Source: Boesenbergia rotunda (Eukaryota; Streptophyta; Magnoliopsida; Zingiberales; Zingiberaceae). From it: a stretch of DNA of 64,000 bases. The DNA lies in NCBI GenBank assembly GCA_024364735.1, contig JAGFNQ010004022.1:49841-113840 (forward strand). The letters run 5' to 3'. Under the pieces are notes generated by a model, which had not been told where the DNA came from, ran no database searches, and saw only the letters and a program-made list of their open reading frames with translations. Positions 34,406 through 46,037 of this stretch are shown in pieces. Position numbers and translations under genes: made by a program. Every line of letters starts with the position of its first letter. Position 1 is the first letter of the stretch.

Positions 34406-34904
34406 TGGGGAGCCCCTTTACCAACTCCATCTTGGCCACCCTTGCTATATTCTTCATATTTATGTGACCGAGTCGCCGATGCAACAAGCATCCTTCTTCT
34501 TCTTTAGATATGAAACACTTAGAAGACATGTTAGAAGCATAAGAAAGATTGAGATAATAAAGGTTTGCTTCTCTATATTCTTCCAACATGATATTTTCGG
34601 AGCCATTTTGTCTAATCAAGCACTTTCTTGCATTGAACTCAACCCTATATCCGACATCACAAAGTTGACTCACACTAAGCAAATTAAACTCCATATACTT
34701 AATTAAAAGTACTTTAAGAATTGTGATTGTAGGAGATACCTCAATGGTGCCCCTACCTATTATTTTGAGTTTCCCACTATTTCCGAAAGATACTGTTCCT
34801 TCTCTTAGATAGCTAATGGTGGAGAATTTGCTCACAACCCCGGTCATATGCCTTGAACACCCGCTATCCACTATCCACATTTTTGAGGCTTCCTTCACCT
34901 TCAC
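34392..34904 (-). pseudogene. Copia-S protease and pre-integrase zinc region
   Basis: Begins with KMWIVDSGCSRHMTG, the aspartic protease active-site motif DSG in copia style, and ends with the HRRLGHINMKNI helix that supplies the His pair of the integrase zinc site. The frame upstream is separated only by a TAG at 34905-34907. Confidence 0.88.
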
Positions 34905-35416
34905 CTAAACAACACGGAAAACACAAGCTTTTGGTACCCAAATGCCAGATCCACAAACATCATTTAAGTATTTCTTTGGTACCCATGCCTTCTGTACATT
35001 TCCCCTAACACCTTGCTTCCTAGGGGAATCCTTCCTACCCATAAGTGAAACAAATGTCACATCCTTGATTTTGGGTCTATAACCTATCCCGGCCTTGTTA
35101 TACACGACTCTTTGACTATTGATGGTCATCTCAAGGTTTCTAGAGCCAATTTGAAATTTTCCAAGAGCCTTGGTGTTGTCTTCTACCTTTTCCCTTAGCT
35201 CCTTATTTTCCTTTTCTAAACATGAATCATGTGAAACGGAAGAGGAAACATGCACATTGTCCTTAAGTTTCATGGATTCTAATTTGAGCATGCAACTTCA
35301 TTTTTCAATTTCATAACCTTCTTTCTAGCCTTAGCTAAATCATCATTTGTACTAGCATTTATTTTAACAAGAGTAGAGGTGGGTAAGTTATATACCTCAC
35401 TTACCGACACATCGGA
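34905..35416 (-). pseudogene. Copia-S gag, C-terminal part
   Basis: 35291-34905 is an open stretch rich in Lys and Glu with a coiled-coil look (KENKELREKVEDNTKALGKF), ending with WVPKKYLNDVCGSGIWVPKA. The piece up to 35416 is in a shifted frame and meets the left end of Ty3-G. The gag continues at 51715 beyond the insert. Confidence 0.8.
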
Positions 35417-38400
35417 TGTTAAATCCGAAACATTATCATCGATCGGGAAAAATTTTTCGAAAAAGGGTCCTAGGATTTCTGAGCTCTTAAACGAAGGTTA
35501 GGGGATTTAAATGATTTAAAACTAAACCTTAAAGGGGATGTTTGCTAAAATTTTCAAATTTAGGGGTGCTATTTGAATTAACTATGAAGGTTGGACTTAA
35601 ATGCAAAAAGACCCGAATAAGAGGCTGCTAGGGCTCAGTGTTTGCCGCACACCTCTTCTGGCCGATCGAAGCCAACGCCACCATCGCCTTCGTCGTCTAC
35701 ATCTTCGGCGAACCCTAGCGCAGCTTCATCTTCTTCCTTGCCTTCCTCGCAGATCATCATAGAGGTCTATCTCCACCGGTATCTTGGTTTTCGCAACCTG
35801 CCTCACCGCCCTGTGAGCTCCGAATTGGAAGCTGAAGAGGGATTTCTCTAGAGGCATAAGCTTTCCCTAGTAGTTGACCGACCATTTGACTATTGGATGG
35901 TCTGTTTTTGGTAGGTAAGCATTCCCTCTTAGATCTGTGAAGCGACTCTTGGGTGTGGGTTTGTAGTGTTCGCGATGCTATCCCTGGTGTTCAAATTGCA
36001 TCCGGCTTGTTTGACAGGATGGGAATCTGAGTGTTTGACAGGATGGAATCTGAACTCCTACGGTAGAAGGGGATGGTTAGCTCAGTCCTGGATCTAAAGC
36101 TTGTCGATCCTTCTTCTCTCCCTTAATCCTCTCATGGATGAGGTTGGATTCTTGATCGATGATAGTTAGGTAAGGATAGTTGTTTTGGTTTTCTCTTTGG
36201 CATTTGCTTGAAATAGGGATTGCTGGTTTGATCTATATGTTTAGATCAGTTGATGGCTAGGTCTCTGTTCTTGACACTTCTTGTAGCTTAGTCTCTGGAT
36301 GGGTGGTAGCAATCCTCTAAGTAGAATCGGGTAGGATTGAAGCTTAATCATGGAAGTTCAATTTATCCTTTTCTGTTGACACCTTGTATGTGTAGAGGTT
36401 GGGTGGTGTTTTTATGCTTTACGTTAGTCATCTTGAGTTTTTAATCCTGTGTTATTCTGTGTTGAAGAAATCTTTGATCGAGAGTTTGATTCCTAGGAAT
36501 TTCTCTTAATCCTTTGATCGACTTTGGATCATAGGGCTTCATTTGCAGGGCTGCTCAATGGTTGATCAGTTTTAAATTAATGGAGAATTAGCATGGTCTG
36601 TGAGTTTATACTCTTGGTGATCTTGAGATGGTCTTTCCCTTAGCCGTGTGTTGGGTCAGGGAGGGCTATGGTATTGTGATGTTGGTTTGTTTCTAATGTT
36701 AGGTTGGGTTGGATCTTGGTTTAGGTTTGGACTAAACCTAAGTTGAACTCAATCACGGAAACTTGTGCTAATCATCTAATTTGTAATAATTAAAATGATT
36801 ACGGTAGTTAGGTTTTCCCTGATACAATGTAGGGATTTGTTTAGCTATTTGATAATTGTTATGATAGCTAAAATTGTGTCCCTTAATAGAGGACACTGAT
36901 CGCTTTTGGATTATTGGCGGGTGGTTCTTTCTTCTTTAATATGAACTTCTACACTTTGAGGCAGGTACTTCTTGCTTGTCTTCTTTAGATCCACGTTATC
37001 TTTATGCATGGCTTTTTGTTGTTAATGTAGTAGGCTGTTTTTGACGTTTATCTGCTACCGTTTTGTTATCCTGCTTGATACTTATGCTTGACGTTGGATA
37101 TGATCTAACTTTTCCTTCTATACAGTCTCGTTTATTTGTTATCTGATTCTGTATAGCATGAGTATGACATGAGTATGTAGATGTAGAATAGCAAACCACT
37201 ATATAGTTGCATTAATTATGTCTAGTCATACTTGCACGTGTGTCTAGATATGAACTGATTGGGTTATTGTGGCATGTCATTTGATATCTACATTGATTTG
37301 ATTGCTATTATTACTTGCATGTGCACCTAGATGCGTGATGGTTAGGTTATTATACCTGTGATCGACCTGTGCATGTTATGTTAAGTTATGTATGATGACC
37401 TGGTAGGGGTAGCATGTGTTTGAGTCATGCACCATACCTGCACTGTTGCATGCCGGCGATCAGCGACTCCCTTGTGGTTGAGCCTATCTTCTTCCGGTAC
37501 ATGATATGCACACATGACCACTCATGGGTTAGTGGATACCGTTGAGTGTGTGCATTTGCTCTGTTCTGCTCCACTCGACCGCTCATGGGTAGTGGTTTCG
37601 GAGAGTGGTAGCAGGCAGGAATCCCTTCTCTTCCTATAGACCAGAAGAAATGAGAGCGATGCTCCCTCATTTATACATGGGGTAGGGGGTGGTCCCCCGC
37701 CAGTATCCTCTCCACTCGGTCACTTAGGAGCAGTGATAGCAGAGTGCGTACAGTGTCACAGCTCTACCCACTCGGTCAGCACAGTTTCACCTGTCTCGGT
37801 GGCTTATTGGCGTCAGGGGTGACCATGACATTGCATTATGTGCATATGATGCATTGTGCATTTTGATTGTGATTGCTGCAATTATTTGCTGCACTTGTTT
37901 GACATGCATGTATAGGATATGCTTATGTGTGGTTTGATGACCTTGCACTTGCTCGTGTTGGTACGAGTCTTTTATGGTCAGGATAGATAGATTTTTGGTA
38001 TGTACGGTCAGTGGTATTTTTAGTTATGCATATTCTGATATTCCTGTTGAGACTGTATCCTATTGTTTCTTTATAGCTTACTTAGCTATTTTGTTCAGTC
38101 ATTCATATCTTTCTATAAACCCGCGGAGTCCACATGGACTCACTACCCATCACAATATTTTTGTTTTCAGGTTGGTATCTCGCCGGAGGAGCCCAGTTGT
38201 CGGTCCCGGGTCCCCACGACTCCATTTGGATGGGGTGCTTCTGCTGGTTTTGTTTTCTTTTGATAGCATTGTCTATGTTTTGTATTCGTTTTCTTACTGT
38301 GGGCTTGTTTTGGATTTATTCTTGCGGTATTGTATTTTTGAGTCCTCTGTTGGACTATGTGTTGGTTGTTTTGTTGTGCGTCTGCCCTGGGGGCAGCTCA

Positions 38401-38562
38401 GGTGAGTGTTACAAATTTTTGCTATTGCAATATTTTCATTTTCCCTAAACCCTAATTATAAACTGCGTGTGTTGTATGTATGTGTAAATTGCCCACCGAA
38501 TAGGTGAGATGTTGTCTGATTTTATATTAGATCACCGGCTCCAATGGTCTTGGGACGTGACA
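35417..38562 (+). repeat. 5' LTR of Ty3-G
   Basis: 3146 bp from TGTTAAATCCGAAAC to GGGACGTGACA. It contains a GTAAGG donor-like site at 36170-36175 and a pyrimidine-rich TTTTGTTTTCAG ending at 38170, a weaker version of the intron-like pattern of the other long LTRs. Small frames within it are not conserved in reading with the 3' LTR copy. Confidence 0.9.
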
Positions 38563-38570
38563 ATTTATTT

Positions 38571-38582
38571 TGGTATCAGAGC
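38571..38582 (+). other. Primer binding site of Ty3-G
   Basis: TGGTATCAGAGC eight bases after the LTR end. The gap is longer than the usual zero to three bases, and the same longer gap is seen in Ty3-O. Confidence 0.88.
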
Positions 38583-38833
38583 CCAGGTTGCCGGATACCT
38601 TGGGGACTTGTGGATTTAGGTTTGCGATGCCTACTTGATTTACAAATTTGTCGGAGTTAAATCTGATACCTACCCGGTAGGTGTCGGAACTCGTGTTTGA
38701 CGAGGTCTACCCCAATACATTTTGAATTTTCGGAGTCATTTCATGACGTGATTTGAACTCTGGGACCTGGCGCCGACGGGGCATCTCCGAGCGACAAATG
38801 TATAAGGTTGGTGACTTATACCTTTAGTAACCA
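38583..38833 (+). other. Leader of Ty3-G
   Basis: About 250 bases between primer site and gag ATG, without features I can name. Related sequence follows the Ty3-O primer site. Confidence 0.55.
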
Positions 38834-40537
38834 ATGGTTAATATTGTAACAGGTATGACACGATGTGGACATGCCCCCGCACCGAGACATGGTCATGGGC
38901 GGCCACGTAAGTCTACTACTGGGTCTCCGGTGACCAGGTCAGCCGAGAGACCAACGGAGTCGGGGTCGGTCAGCCATGGACAGACTCCTCCGGTTGTTCC
39001 GAGGCCCCCATATCCACTGTTGTCTGCGGTTCCGACCGTACTGTTAGTGATATGAGAGAAGTGTCCTAAGGCAATCGCCTTATGATTGTAAACATTTATT
39101 TTAATAAATGATAGTTCACTATTTGAATATACATGTTTGTGTATTTGATTGGGATCTTAAACTCATCTACTGAATGTCCGCAATACAACTCACAGCATAA
39201 GAGAATTTGTGATGGGATCACAACTAGTAATTATCTCTAAATGTGCAATTGTGAAGTATTGAAAATATCCCTAGTCGATGAATTGATAAATACGGACACT
39301 ATCAATTCTGTTGAGACTAGCATGCGTTATTCTCTAGTCAGCTGATTCTCACTGGCTGGTGACATTGGGATGTCCGGAGATAAACATGGATGCTAGTTAA
39401 GGGAACTAGTTCATTGGAGTGACTAGCTGTAAAACTTCATATGGTAATCTATATAGATTTGTCAATGAAGTTCTTACTGCAGCTTAAGTGCGATGTTCCT
39501 TTGACTTGCGGTGTTCAAGTCATCTTGGTCATGGAGACTTATACTTTAACATCTTAAGCAAGCATCTCCAAGGAGGTGTGGACCTAGGATGATTGGGTAT
39601 AAGCCGAAGTGCCTGAAGATGTTTGAACAGCCTACAAAGGATTCACCACTCCTTGCGAGGAGATGTATACCCAGGCCTATCGTCGGATTGTTACTCAAAA
39701 CCTCTGGCCAGAGTATATCATGTTAAGAGTGCGAGTCTCTTAAATACATGAGAGTAATTAGAAATCCAAAGGACGAGAAAGACACTACTTGGGCTAGGTG
39801 TGACGTAGTCAGTCTAGTGGGGACTGACACAAACAGACCATGTCCTGAACCAAGTGGGTATAAGATGGTGAAGGGAATGGGGCACGATTCATTAGAGCTG
39901 CTGAAGGGTTTCAGAATTACTTCTGAGGTCAAACCGTTGATCTTTCGATTAATTGGGGGTCATGATGTACTACTAGGTGCCACTCATGATCGTTCTATAA
40001 TTAGTTGATTATAGACGGCCAATATAAATCGAAAGCCTATTTAGTCACACGCAATACGAGTAATCCGAGGGATTTAAAACGAGTTAAAAATTAGATTTTT
40101 CAATCAAGAGAAATAAGTCGAATCTGAGTTAATCAGAGGCGCAACGGAAACTTAAAATGGCTAAGTCTTTTGAAGGCTTATTGGGCGAATTAAATGAGTT
40201 TAATTCGCGATCGGTTCGGCTCGGTTTGGCCGACCAAAGAGGGTGCCAAAGCCCTTGGGTTGGTTGGCCACAAGAAGGGGAAGAAACCAATTTAATTGGT
40301 TTAATTAATAAAATAAATCTAGCGCGATTTGTTTTATAAATTATGGATAAATAAATTTGTGTAAAGAAATTTATATAAATAAATTTATAGAAATTTATTC
40401 TTTTATGGAAATTAAAAGTATCCATGGAATGGTTTATTTTAATTGTATAAAATCAATTATGAATTGATTTTTCCATAATAAGAAAGTTTATAAATTTCTT
40501 GTAAATTTTATTCCATAATAAAAGGAGAGATATAATT

Positions 40538-40850
40538 GTTTTATTATAAAGTTAGTTATAATAAAACTTGGTTTAAACGGAATAATTCATAAGAGAATTT
40601 ATAGGATAAATTTGTTATGAAAATTCCGTTAAGAGAATTATTTTATTATAAAGTTAGTTATAATAAAACATGGGTTAAACAAAAAAATTCATAAGAAAAT
40701 TTATAGGATAAATTTGTTATGAAAATTCCGTTAAGAAAGAGAATTGATTTTATTATAAAGTTAGTTATAATAAAATAGGCATAACGGAATAATTCATAAG
40801 AAACTTTATAGGATAAAATTCTTATGATAACTAATTCCGTTAATTCCGTT
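40538..40850 (+). repeat. Three-copy hairpin repeat, period about 105 bp (also at 48110-48420)
   Basis: Each unit holds TTTTATTATAA and TTATAATAAAA as inverted arms around AGTTAG, then CGGAATAATTCATAAG with CTTATG and ATTCCG on the far side. Present in three units in both solo LTRs but once in the Copia-A LTR (5978-6076). Confidence 0.82.
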
Positions 40851-40880
40851 AAAAGAGAGACTTGGCAAGGGAGAGGCAAC

Positions 40881-40888
40881 TATATAAG
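40881..40888 (+). promoter_or_regulatory. TATA box in solo-A1
   Basis: TATATAAG, at the same place relative to the CT-rich block as in the Copia-A LTR. Could drive transcription into flanking Ty3-G sequence. Confidence 0.55.
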
Positions 40889-41567
40889 GAACCAAAGGCA
40901 AGCCTTTAATTCCAAAAATTGATAATTGAGTTATCAAAAGATTAGAAGCTCCCTCTCTCTCTTATTCTCTTCTCTTCTCTTCTCTCTTCCCCATTAGGGC
41001 CGGCGCCCCTTAATAGGATTAGGGCCGGCTCCCCTTCATCCCACCTAGGGCTGGCGCCCCTAGCACACCCTAGGGTGGTTGCCGTGAGCTATCAAGAAGA
41101 AGTAGAAGCCAACGAAGAAGAAGAAGAAGCGGGTGTCATCTCCTTCCTCCTCGGAATTTAGATTCCGATTCTTGTTGGTTAGTTTCCTATCATTTCTCTT
41201 GTTCCTCTAGTTGTGCCTTCCGAGAATCTAGTAGTTCTCGTCGGAACAAAACTCGTGACTTTGCGAAGTCATCCCGAAGAGAATTCGGCTTGGACGCGAA
41301 TAGAGGCGGAGCTTCCAAGGGACGCTACGGTTGGATCTCGTCCCTTACTTCGAGTTACGCGAGGTACTTAGTAAATTAGTTTACTTTTCCGCAAAGTTTT
41401 AATTTATGATTATGTCAACACATCATAAGGTTGCATGCTAGATACGTGGTTAAAATAATTTAGGAAATTATTTTATGCTAATTCTTCCGCTGCACGTAAT
41501 TTTTTAAAATTTTACGAACCCGTATCCTTGTCGACATGCACCCGATCCCAACACGTACCACCCGCGA

Positions 41568-44263
41568 TGTAACACCCCAAAATTTCACCATGAATAATAT
41601 TGTGAATTCATTATGAAATATTATTTGAATAATATTGTGAATTCATTATGAAATATTATTATGGAAGATCATGAAATATTATGAATTCATGAATATTGAA
41701 TATTAAAAATATTATTAAATAATATTTATGGGATATTATGAAATATTATGAATCCATGGAATATTAATAATATTATGAAATTTCATGATGGGCTTGGCTT
41801 AATGGGCTTTGATATGGATTAGTGCAAGTTGTGATAAAAAGAAGATGTAGAAAGGAGGAAGCAGGGATTGAACCTTGAACCTCCTAGTTGCACTCACCAT
41901 GTTATAACCAATGAACCAAGCAATGTTTCTTGTAGAGAGGATAAGAAACATTCTTGTTAAATCGAGGGAAGCGAAGAGACATGCCTCTTCATGAGAAGAG
42001 TATAAATAAGAGAGGGGGAAAGGAAGTTACACTTCCTCTTCTTCTTCCCCACTTCCATTTTCGAAATCAAGAAGACCCTCTCCTTGCATTTTCGAAAAAA
42101 CACCACCCTAGGGTTCTAACCCTAGGGAATTTGAAAGGAAGAGGACCCATTGAAGTTGCCCTCTACTAAGTCCAAGGAGCCCTAGAGAGAATTTGGAAAA
42201 GAAAGATTTCCACGTGCCCTTCAAGTCTAGGGTACCCTACGGTTTAAAGAGAAGGTGAAATTCCAAGCGCAAGGATGTAAGTGTCCTCTCGCCTGCAACA
42301 TAATTGCTATTGAATGTTGTTGTTTCATTCTTTTGAAGAAAATCACAAGGACTTCCCTAGAGGAAGTTTCGGCCACCCTATGTAAGGGGTCCAAGAGAAG
42401 GGTTTTTGATCAAACCTTGATGCATGCTAGTACTCCTAGGGACTTTATACTCATATGTGTTGTTTCCAAATTTTTGGAAGGACAGAAATTAGGGTTTGGT
42501 ACCCTACAAGGTTTCGGCCAAGGTTTGGGTTCTTGGGGTTGTGAAGTGAATTACTTCTTGTTGCATGAGGAGACCCCTAGGAACTTAGGGTACATATGTA
42601 TGATGACTTGCCATCATGTTGTGAAACAAAAATTAGGGTTTAGCCACCCTATAACTTTCGGCCAAAGAGGAGAAAGGCTAGGGTTTTTGGGTTGCTTGCT
42701 ATTTTATTATGTTCCCATGATTAATAGTGTAGATAAAGTGTTTGTGTAAATATTTGTGTGAAGGTTGGATGTCAAAAACCTAGCCTAGCCATTCTACAAG
42801 TTTCGGCCACCCCTTGTAATTTAGGGTTAGTGGAAGCTAACCCCACTTTGAAGTATAAACCATGTTTCAATTGTTAACATGAAGTACACTTGAGGTGTTT
42901 GTAGAAATGCATGAATGAATGCTTGAATGAAAAACCAAAAGAACTCCCTACCCTTGACTTTCGGCCAATCATGGTTCTAGGGTTGGGAAGTACTTAATGA
43001 AACCATGAAGCATGCTACCATTTATATGATGTATGTATAATTTATGTGACCTATCTTGTTAGGTATAAAAGCATGCCTTATAGCCCATGGGGCACTTTGA
43101 TGATATGAACATGATGTGTTTGATAATATGCTTGAAAAAGGATACTCTATTGAAATTGGGATCAAGAGCACCCCTAAATGTGTGGTGTGTCCCTAGGGGA
43201 TCATGAGCACCCTTGATGAGTGGTGTGTCCCTTTAAGATGTTATTAAGAGTACCTTTAAGCATATACATATATGTGTAATTGCATATTAAGATACTTTAC
43301 TTTGAGAGTTGTGTACCCGACTCGGAAGGGGGTCGTTAAACTAAATCCAATGTACATGTTAACTGAAGGTCATGGCATTGGTAGGACGGAAGGGTCCTGC
43401 CCTAAATGGATTGGTGGCTCGCTACCCCAACTCATTAGGGAACGCGCTTGATGTGGTACTACAACTGGGCCCTAGATGATGCTATATTTTTAAGTACTTA
43501 CCTTTATGGAACTTTTTGAAAAGCATTTTCTCATTATGTGATGATCATGATTCTGTAAAGTACTTAGAAATATTTGATGTGATGCTTATGATGCTTATAA
43601 TTCTATCTTGATTACTGTGTACATGATATTGATGAATTGATATGGATTTTTGCGAGTAGGCCCGGATTCTTACTAAGCATGTTTTGCTTACTAGTTCATG
43701 TTGTTTTTCTTATGCTGCAGATAGCGGTAAGAAATACTTGAACTAAAGGAAGAGGCAGAGGGAAAGCTAAAAGATGTGTGTGGTGATGGCTCGGGAAGGA
43801 AAGAAGGATTCTTATCTACCATTTTTGTTTAGAATCTAAATTGCTTCCACTAAAGGATTACAAGTTGTATTACTATACTTTGATAGTGTGATGACTATGA
43901 CTACTCTACTGTTGGTCAAGTTAGAGATATGGAACCAATGTCGTGTTAGATAACTCATGCTACCTTCCTATTTATTGATGCCTTGCTATAGTATTTAATT
44001 GGAGTACTTGCAGTAGGTTATGTTTAGATTATGCCATGCTCTATCTTGCTCAAACCATGTTAGATCAGTACTTTGCGAATTTAAATGATCTCCTATTATG
44101 TTGTAAATGCATGTTGATAAATGATAGGTTTTTGTTCAAACATGCTTACTACTCTTCTTGCATTGTAATTGTTTACTTGATATACATGCTTAACATGATA
44201 AATGATATGAATGTATGAACCCGTAACCCCGCCTTTAGGGTAGATATAAGGGCGGGCGTTACA
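41568..44263 (+). repeat. Solo-B: solo LTR of a Ty3 family related to Ty3-T3
   Basis: 2696 bp from TGTAACACCCCAAAATTTC to GGCGGGCGTTACA, with the target CGCGA on both sides (41563-41567 and 44264-44268). Its ends and an internal block (43408-43460) match the Ty3-T3 LTR. Carries a TATA box at 42001, a donor-like ATGTAAGT at 42275-42282, a CTTACTAAG box at 43669 and a GCAG ending at 43720. It lies only 14 bases from solo-A1. Confidence 0.95.
42001..42008 (+). promoter_or_regulatory. TATA box in solo-B
   Basis: TATAAATA followed by an AG-rich stretch, in the same position as the boxes at 7770 and 58096. Confidence 0.65.
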
Positions 44264-45611
44264 CGCGACTACCACCCCAGCGGTGACTACGGTTGTCTAC
44301 CCTTCAGTGCCTTCGTCAATACCTTTCACGGGAGTTTCTACGACACCCTTAGCTGTTCCTGCTTCGGCAGTTTATTCGGCCCCACTAGTGGCACCTATTT
44401 TGGGATTTTCCACGGTGTTATCTACTGTTTCTGTCGCGACACCCTCTGCAGTTCCACTGGTAGCTCCTACTACTCCGACAGATTGGGCCAGAGCCCGAGC
44501 ACGGATACCAGCACTGGTAGAGTCAGTGAAAGGTCGATTTACGTTGTTCCACAGAGGATCTGACCCTTGGGCTGCCCGTTCATGGTTAGAGACAATAGAG
44601 GGTACCTTCTATTATATGGCCTGCTTCGAGTGGGAGAAGGCCGAGTTAGCTGCATACCATTTGCGAGACGAGGCGGTGGCCTGGTGGGCCTCGCAGCGCA
44701 CGATCATTGGAGAGCAGCATCTCAATTGAGCCGTCTTCCGAGAGGCGTTCGAGAGTCAGTATATTCCGATGGCTTATCAGATGACCCAGTGACAGGAGTT
44801 CCTGACTCTGCAGCAGGGGAGTCGCACAGTTATGGAGTACAACAGAGAATTCAACCATTTGGCTGAATTCTGCCCTGAGCAAGTCATCGAGGACTGATCG
44901 CGGATGCTTCACTTTACTCGGGGATTAACCGGGTATATCAGACTACGCATTGCTGGATTCAGTACCGCATCATACCAAGAAGCTTTGGAGAAAGCCCTCC
45001 TGATTGAGATGGCCCAGCAGGAGGTGAACGGAGAGAAAAAGAAAGGAATGGAGTTAGCTCAAAGTTCAGCTCTGTCTCAGCCACCGCAGACCACAGGGCA
45101 GAAGCGGGGTAGTCAAAGTCAGGCAGCTCAGAGCACCTTTGAGAAATCATTTCGGCCGTAGAGGATTAGACGTACTGCAGGAGAGTCCTCCCGATCATAT
45201 CAGCAGAGTCGGGAGCAGTCTACTGATAGATCGCACTGTGCACAGTGTGGTTCTCGAGCTCATAGTAGGGTGGATTGTCCGCTGGAGCATCCTGTATGTT
45301 ACTACTGCAAGCTACCAGGACATATGAGTCGAGATTGTGCGTTGAAGGGACGGAATGAGAGTACGGGAGCTAGGGGACAGGGTGTACCTTCGAGTCAGCC
45401 TGGATCTCAGGAGGGAGGACGTAAGACTCAGTCTTCATTCCGTCAGCCGCGGTCCGCCCCTCTAGCAGCTGTTTACTGTATGTACGGATATGAGCCCTCC
45501 AGCACTCCAGCAGTGTCACCCTTTACTACCTCAGGGTCTCACTATCAGACTGCTCCTCCGTATCAGTATTGTCCACCATATCAACCACAGTATCAGCCAC
45601 AGTAGTATCTG

Positions 45612-45690
45612 CCAGTGCCACCACCACAGCCACAGCAGTATCAGGCAGTGCCACCACCACAACCACAGCAGTATTCGGCAGTCCCACCTC
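45612..45690 (+). repeat. Pro/Gln-coding tandem repeat in Ty3-G gag
   Basis: Two and a half copies of a unit coding VPPPQPQQY, 36 bases long, at the C-terminal end of gag. Such tails are disordered and vary in copy number. Confidence 0.8.
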
Positions 45691-45797
45691 CACCGCCAGA
45701 GACGGGACGAGTATATGCTGCCACCAGAGATGAGGCACCACGAACTGAGGGATCAACTTTTTGCGGTATGATGTGTCATTCATGCAGTTCCAGTTAA

Positions 45798-46037
45798 ATA
45801 GTGATAGATATGAGTAGTGTTCCATTTTTGTGGCCATCACGGATACCTTTGACGGAGGACTTGCAAGTGCTTACGACTAGATCATGGAGTCTAGCGGTGC
45901 CTTACTAGTTGGATAGATTTGGCCAATAACCAGTGGATATGGGAGACCACTGGTTTCGGTAGGCTGTCACCTTACCCGAGAATGTAGGGTTAATGCCCGT
46001 CAACACTTATATGGTAAGTGTTGTTAGTGGGGGAGGA
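45798..46037 (+). other. Ty3-G gag end to polypurine tract
   Basis: No frame is supported. Protease should begin here in a complete element, but only about 240 bases separate the gag stop from the purine tract GTGGGGGAGGA. Pol has been deleted. Confidence 0.7.

Larger units (their letters stand above)
39042..41553 (+). repeat. Solo-A1: solo LTR of the Copia-A family
   Basis: 2512 bp from TGTTAGTGATATG to CCGATCCCAACA, with the target CGTAC directly on both sides (39037-39041 and 41554-41558). No interior sequence, so LTR-LTR recombination removed the element. Contains a TATA box at 40881 and three hairpin repeat units at 40538-40850. Confidence 0.95.
38834..45797 (+). pseudogene. Ty3-G gag, split by two solo LTRs and five stops
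   Basis: Native parts are 38834-39041, 41559-41567 and 44269-45797. The reading frame is kept across both insertions if the inserted LTRs and their duplicated targets are ignored. Visible: an Arg/Pro/Thr-rich N-terminus; the capsid-like region with LFHRGSDPWAARSWLETIE, EKAELAAYHL and AWW; FTRGLTGYIRLRIAG; two knuckles CAQCGSRAHSRVDC and CYYCKLPGHMSRDC; then a Pro/Gln/Tyr repeat. In-frame stops lie at 44727, 44790, 44895, 45159 and 45603, with no frameshift seen. Each stop is one transition away from the residue expected at that place. Confidence 0.88.

Noticed and set aside
38063..38448. Hydrophobic plus-strand frames in the Ty3-G LTR (also 51191-51575)
   Set aside because: T-rich LTR sequence translates to Phe/Leu/Tyr-rich peptides by composition; frames differ between the two LTRs because of indels.
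42255..42749. 164-codon plus-strand frame in solo-B
   Set aside because: Inside a solo LTR after a donor-like site; composition is not protein-like and no relative in the window keeps it.
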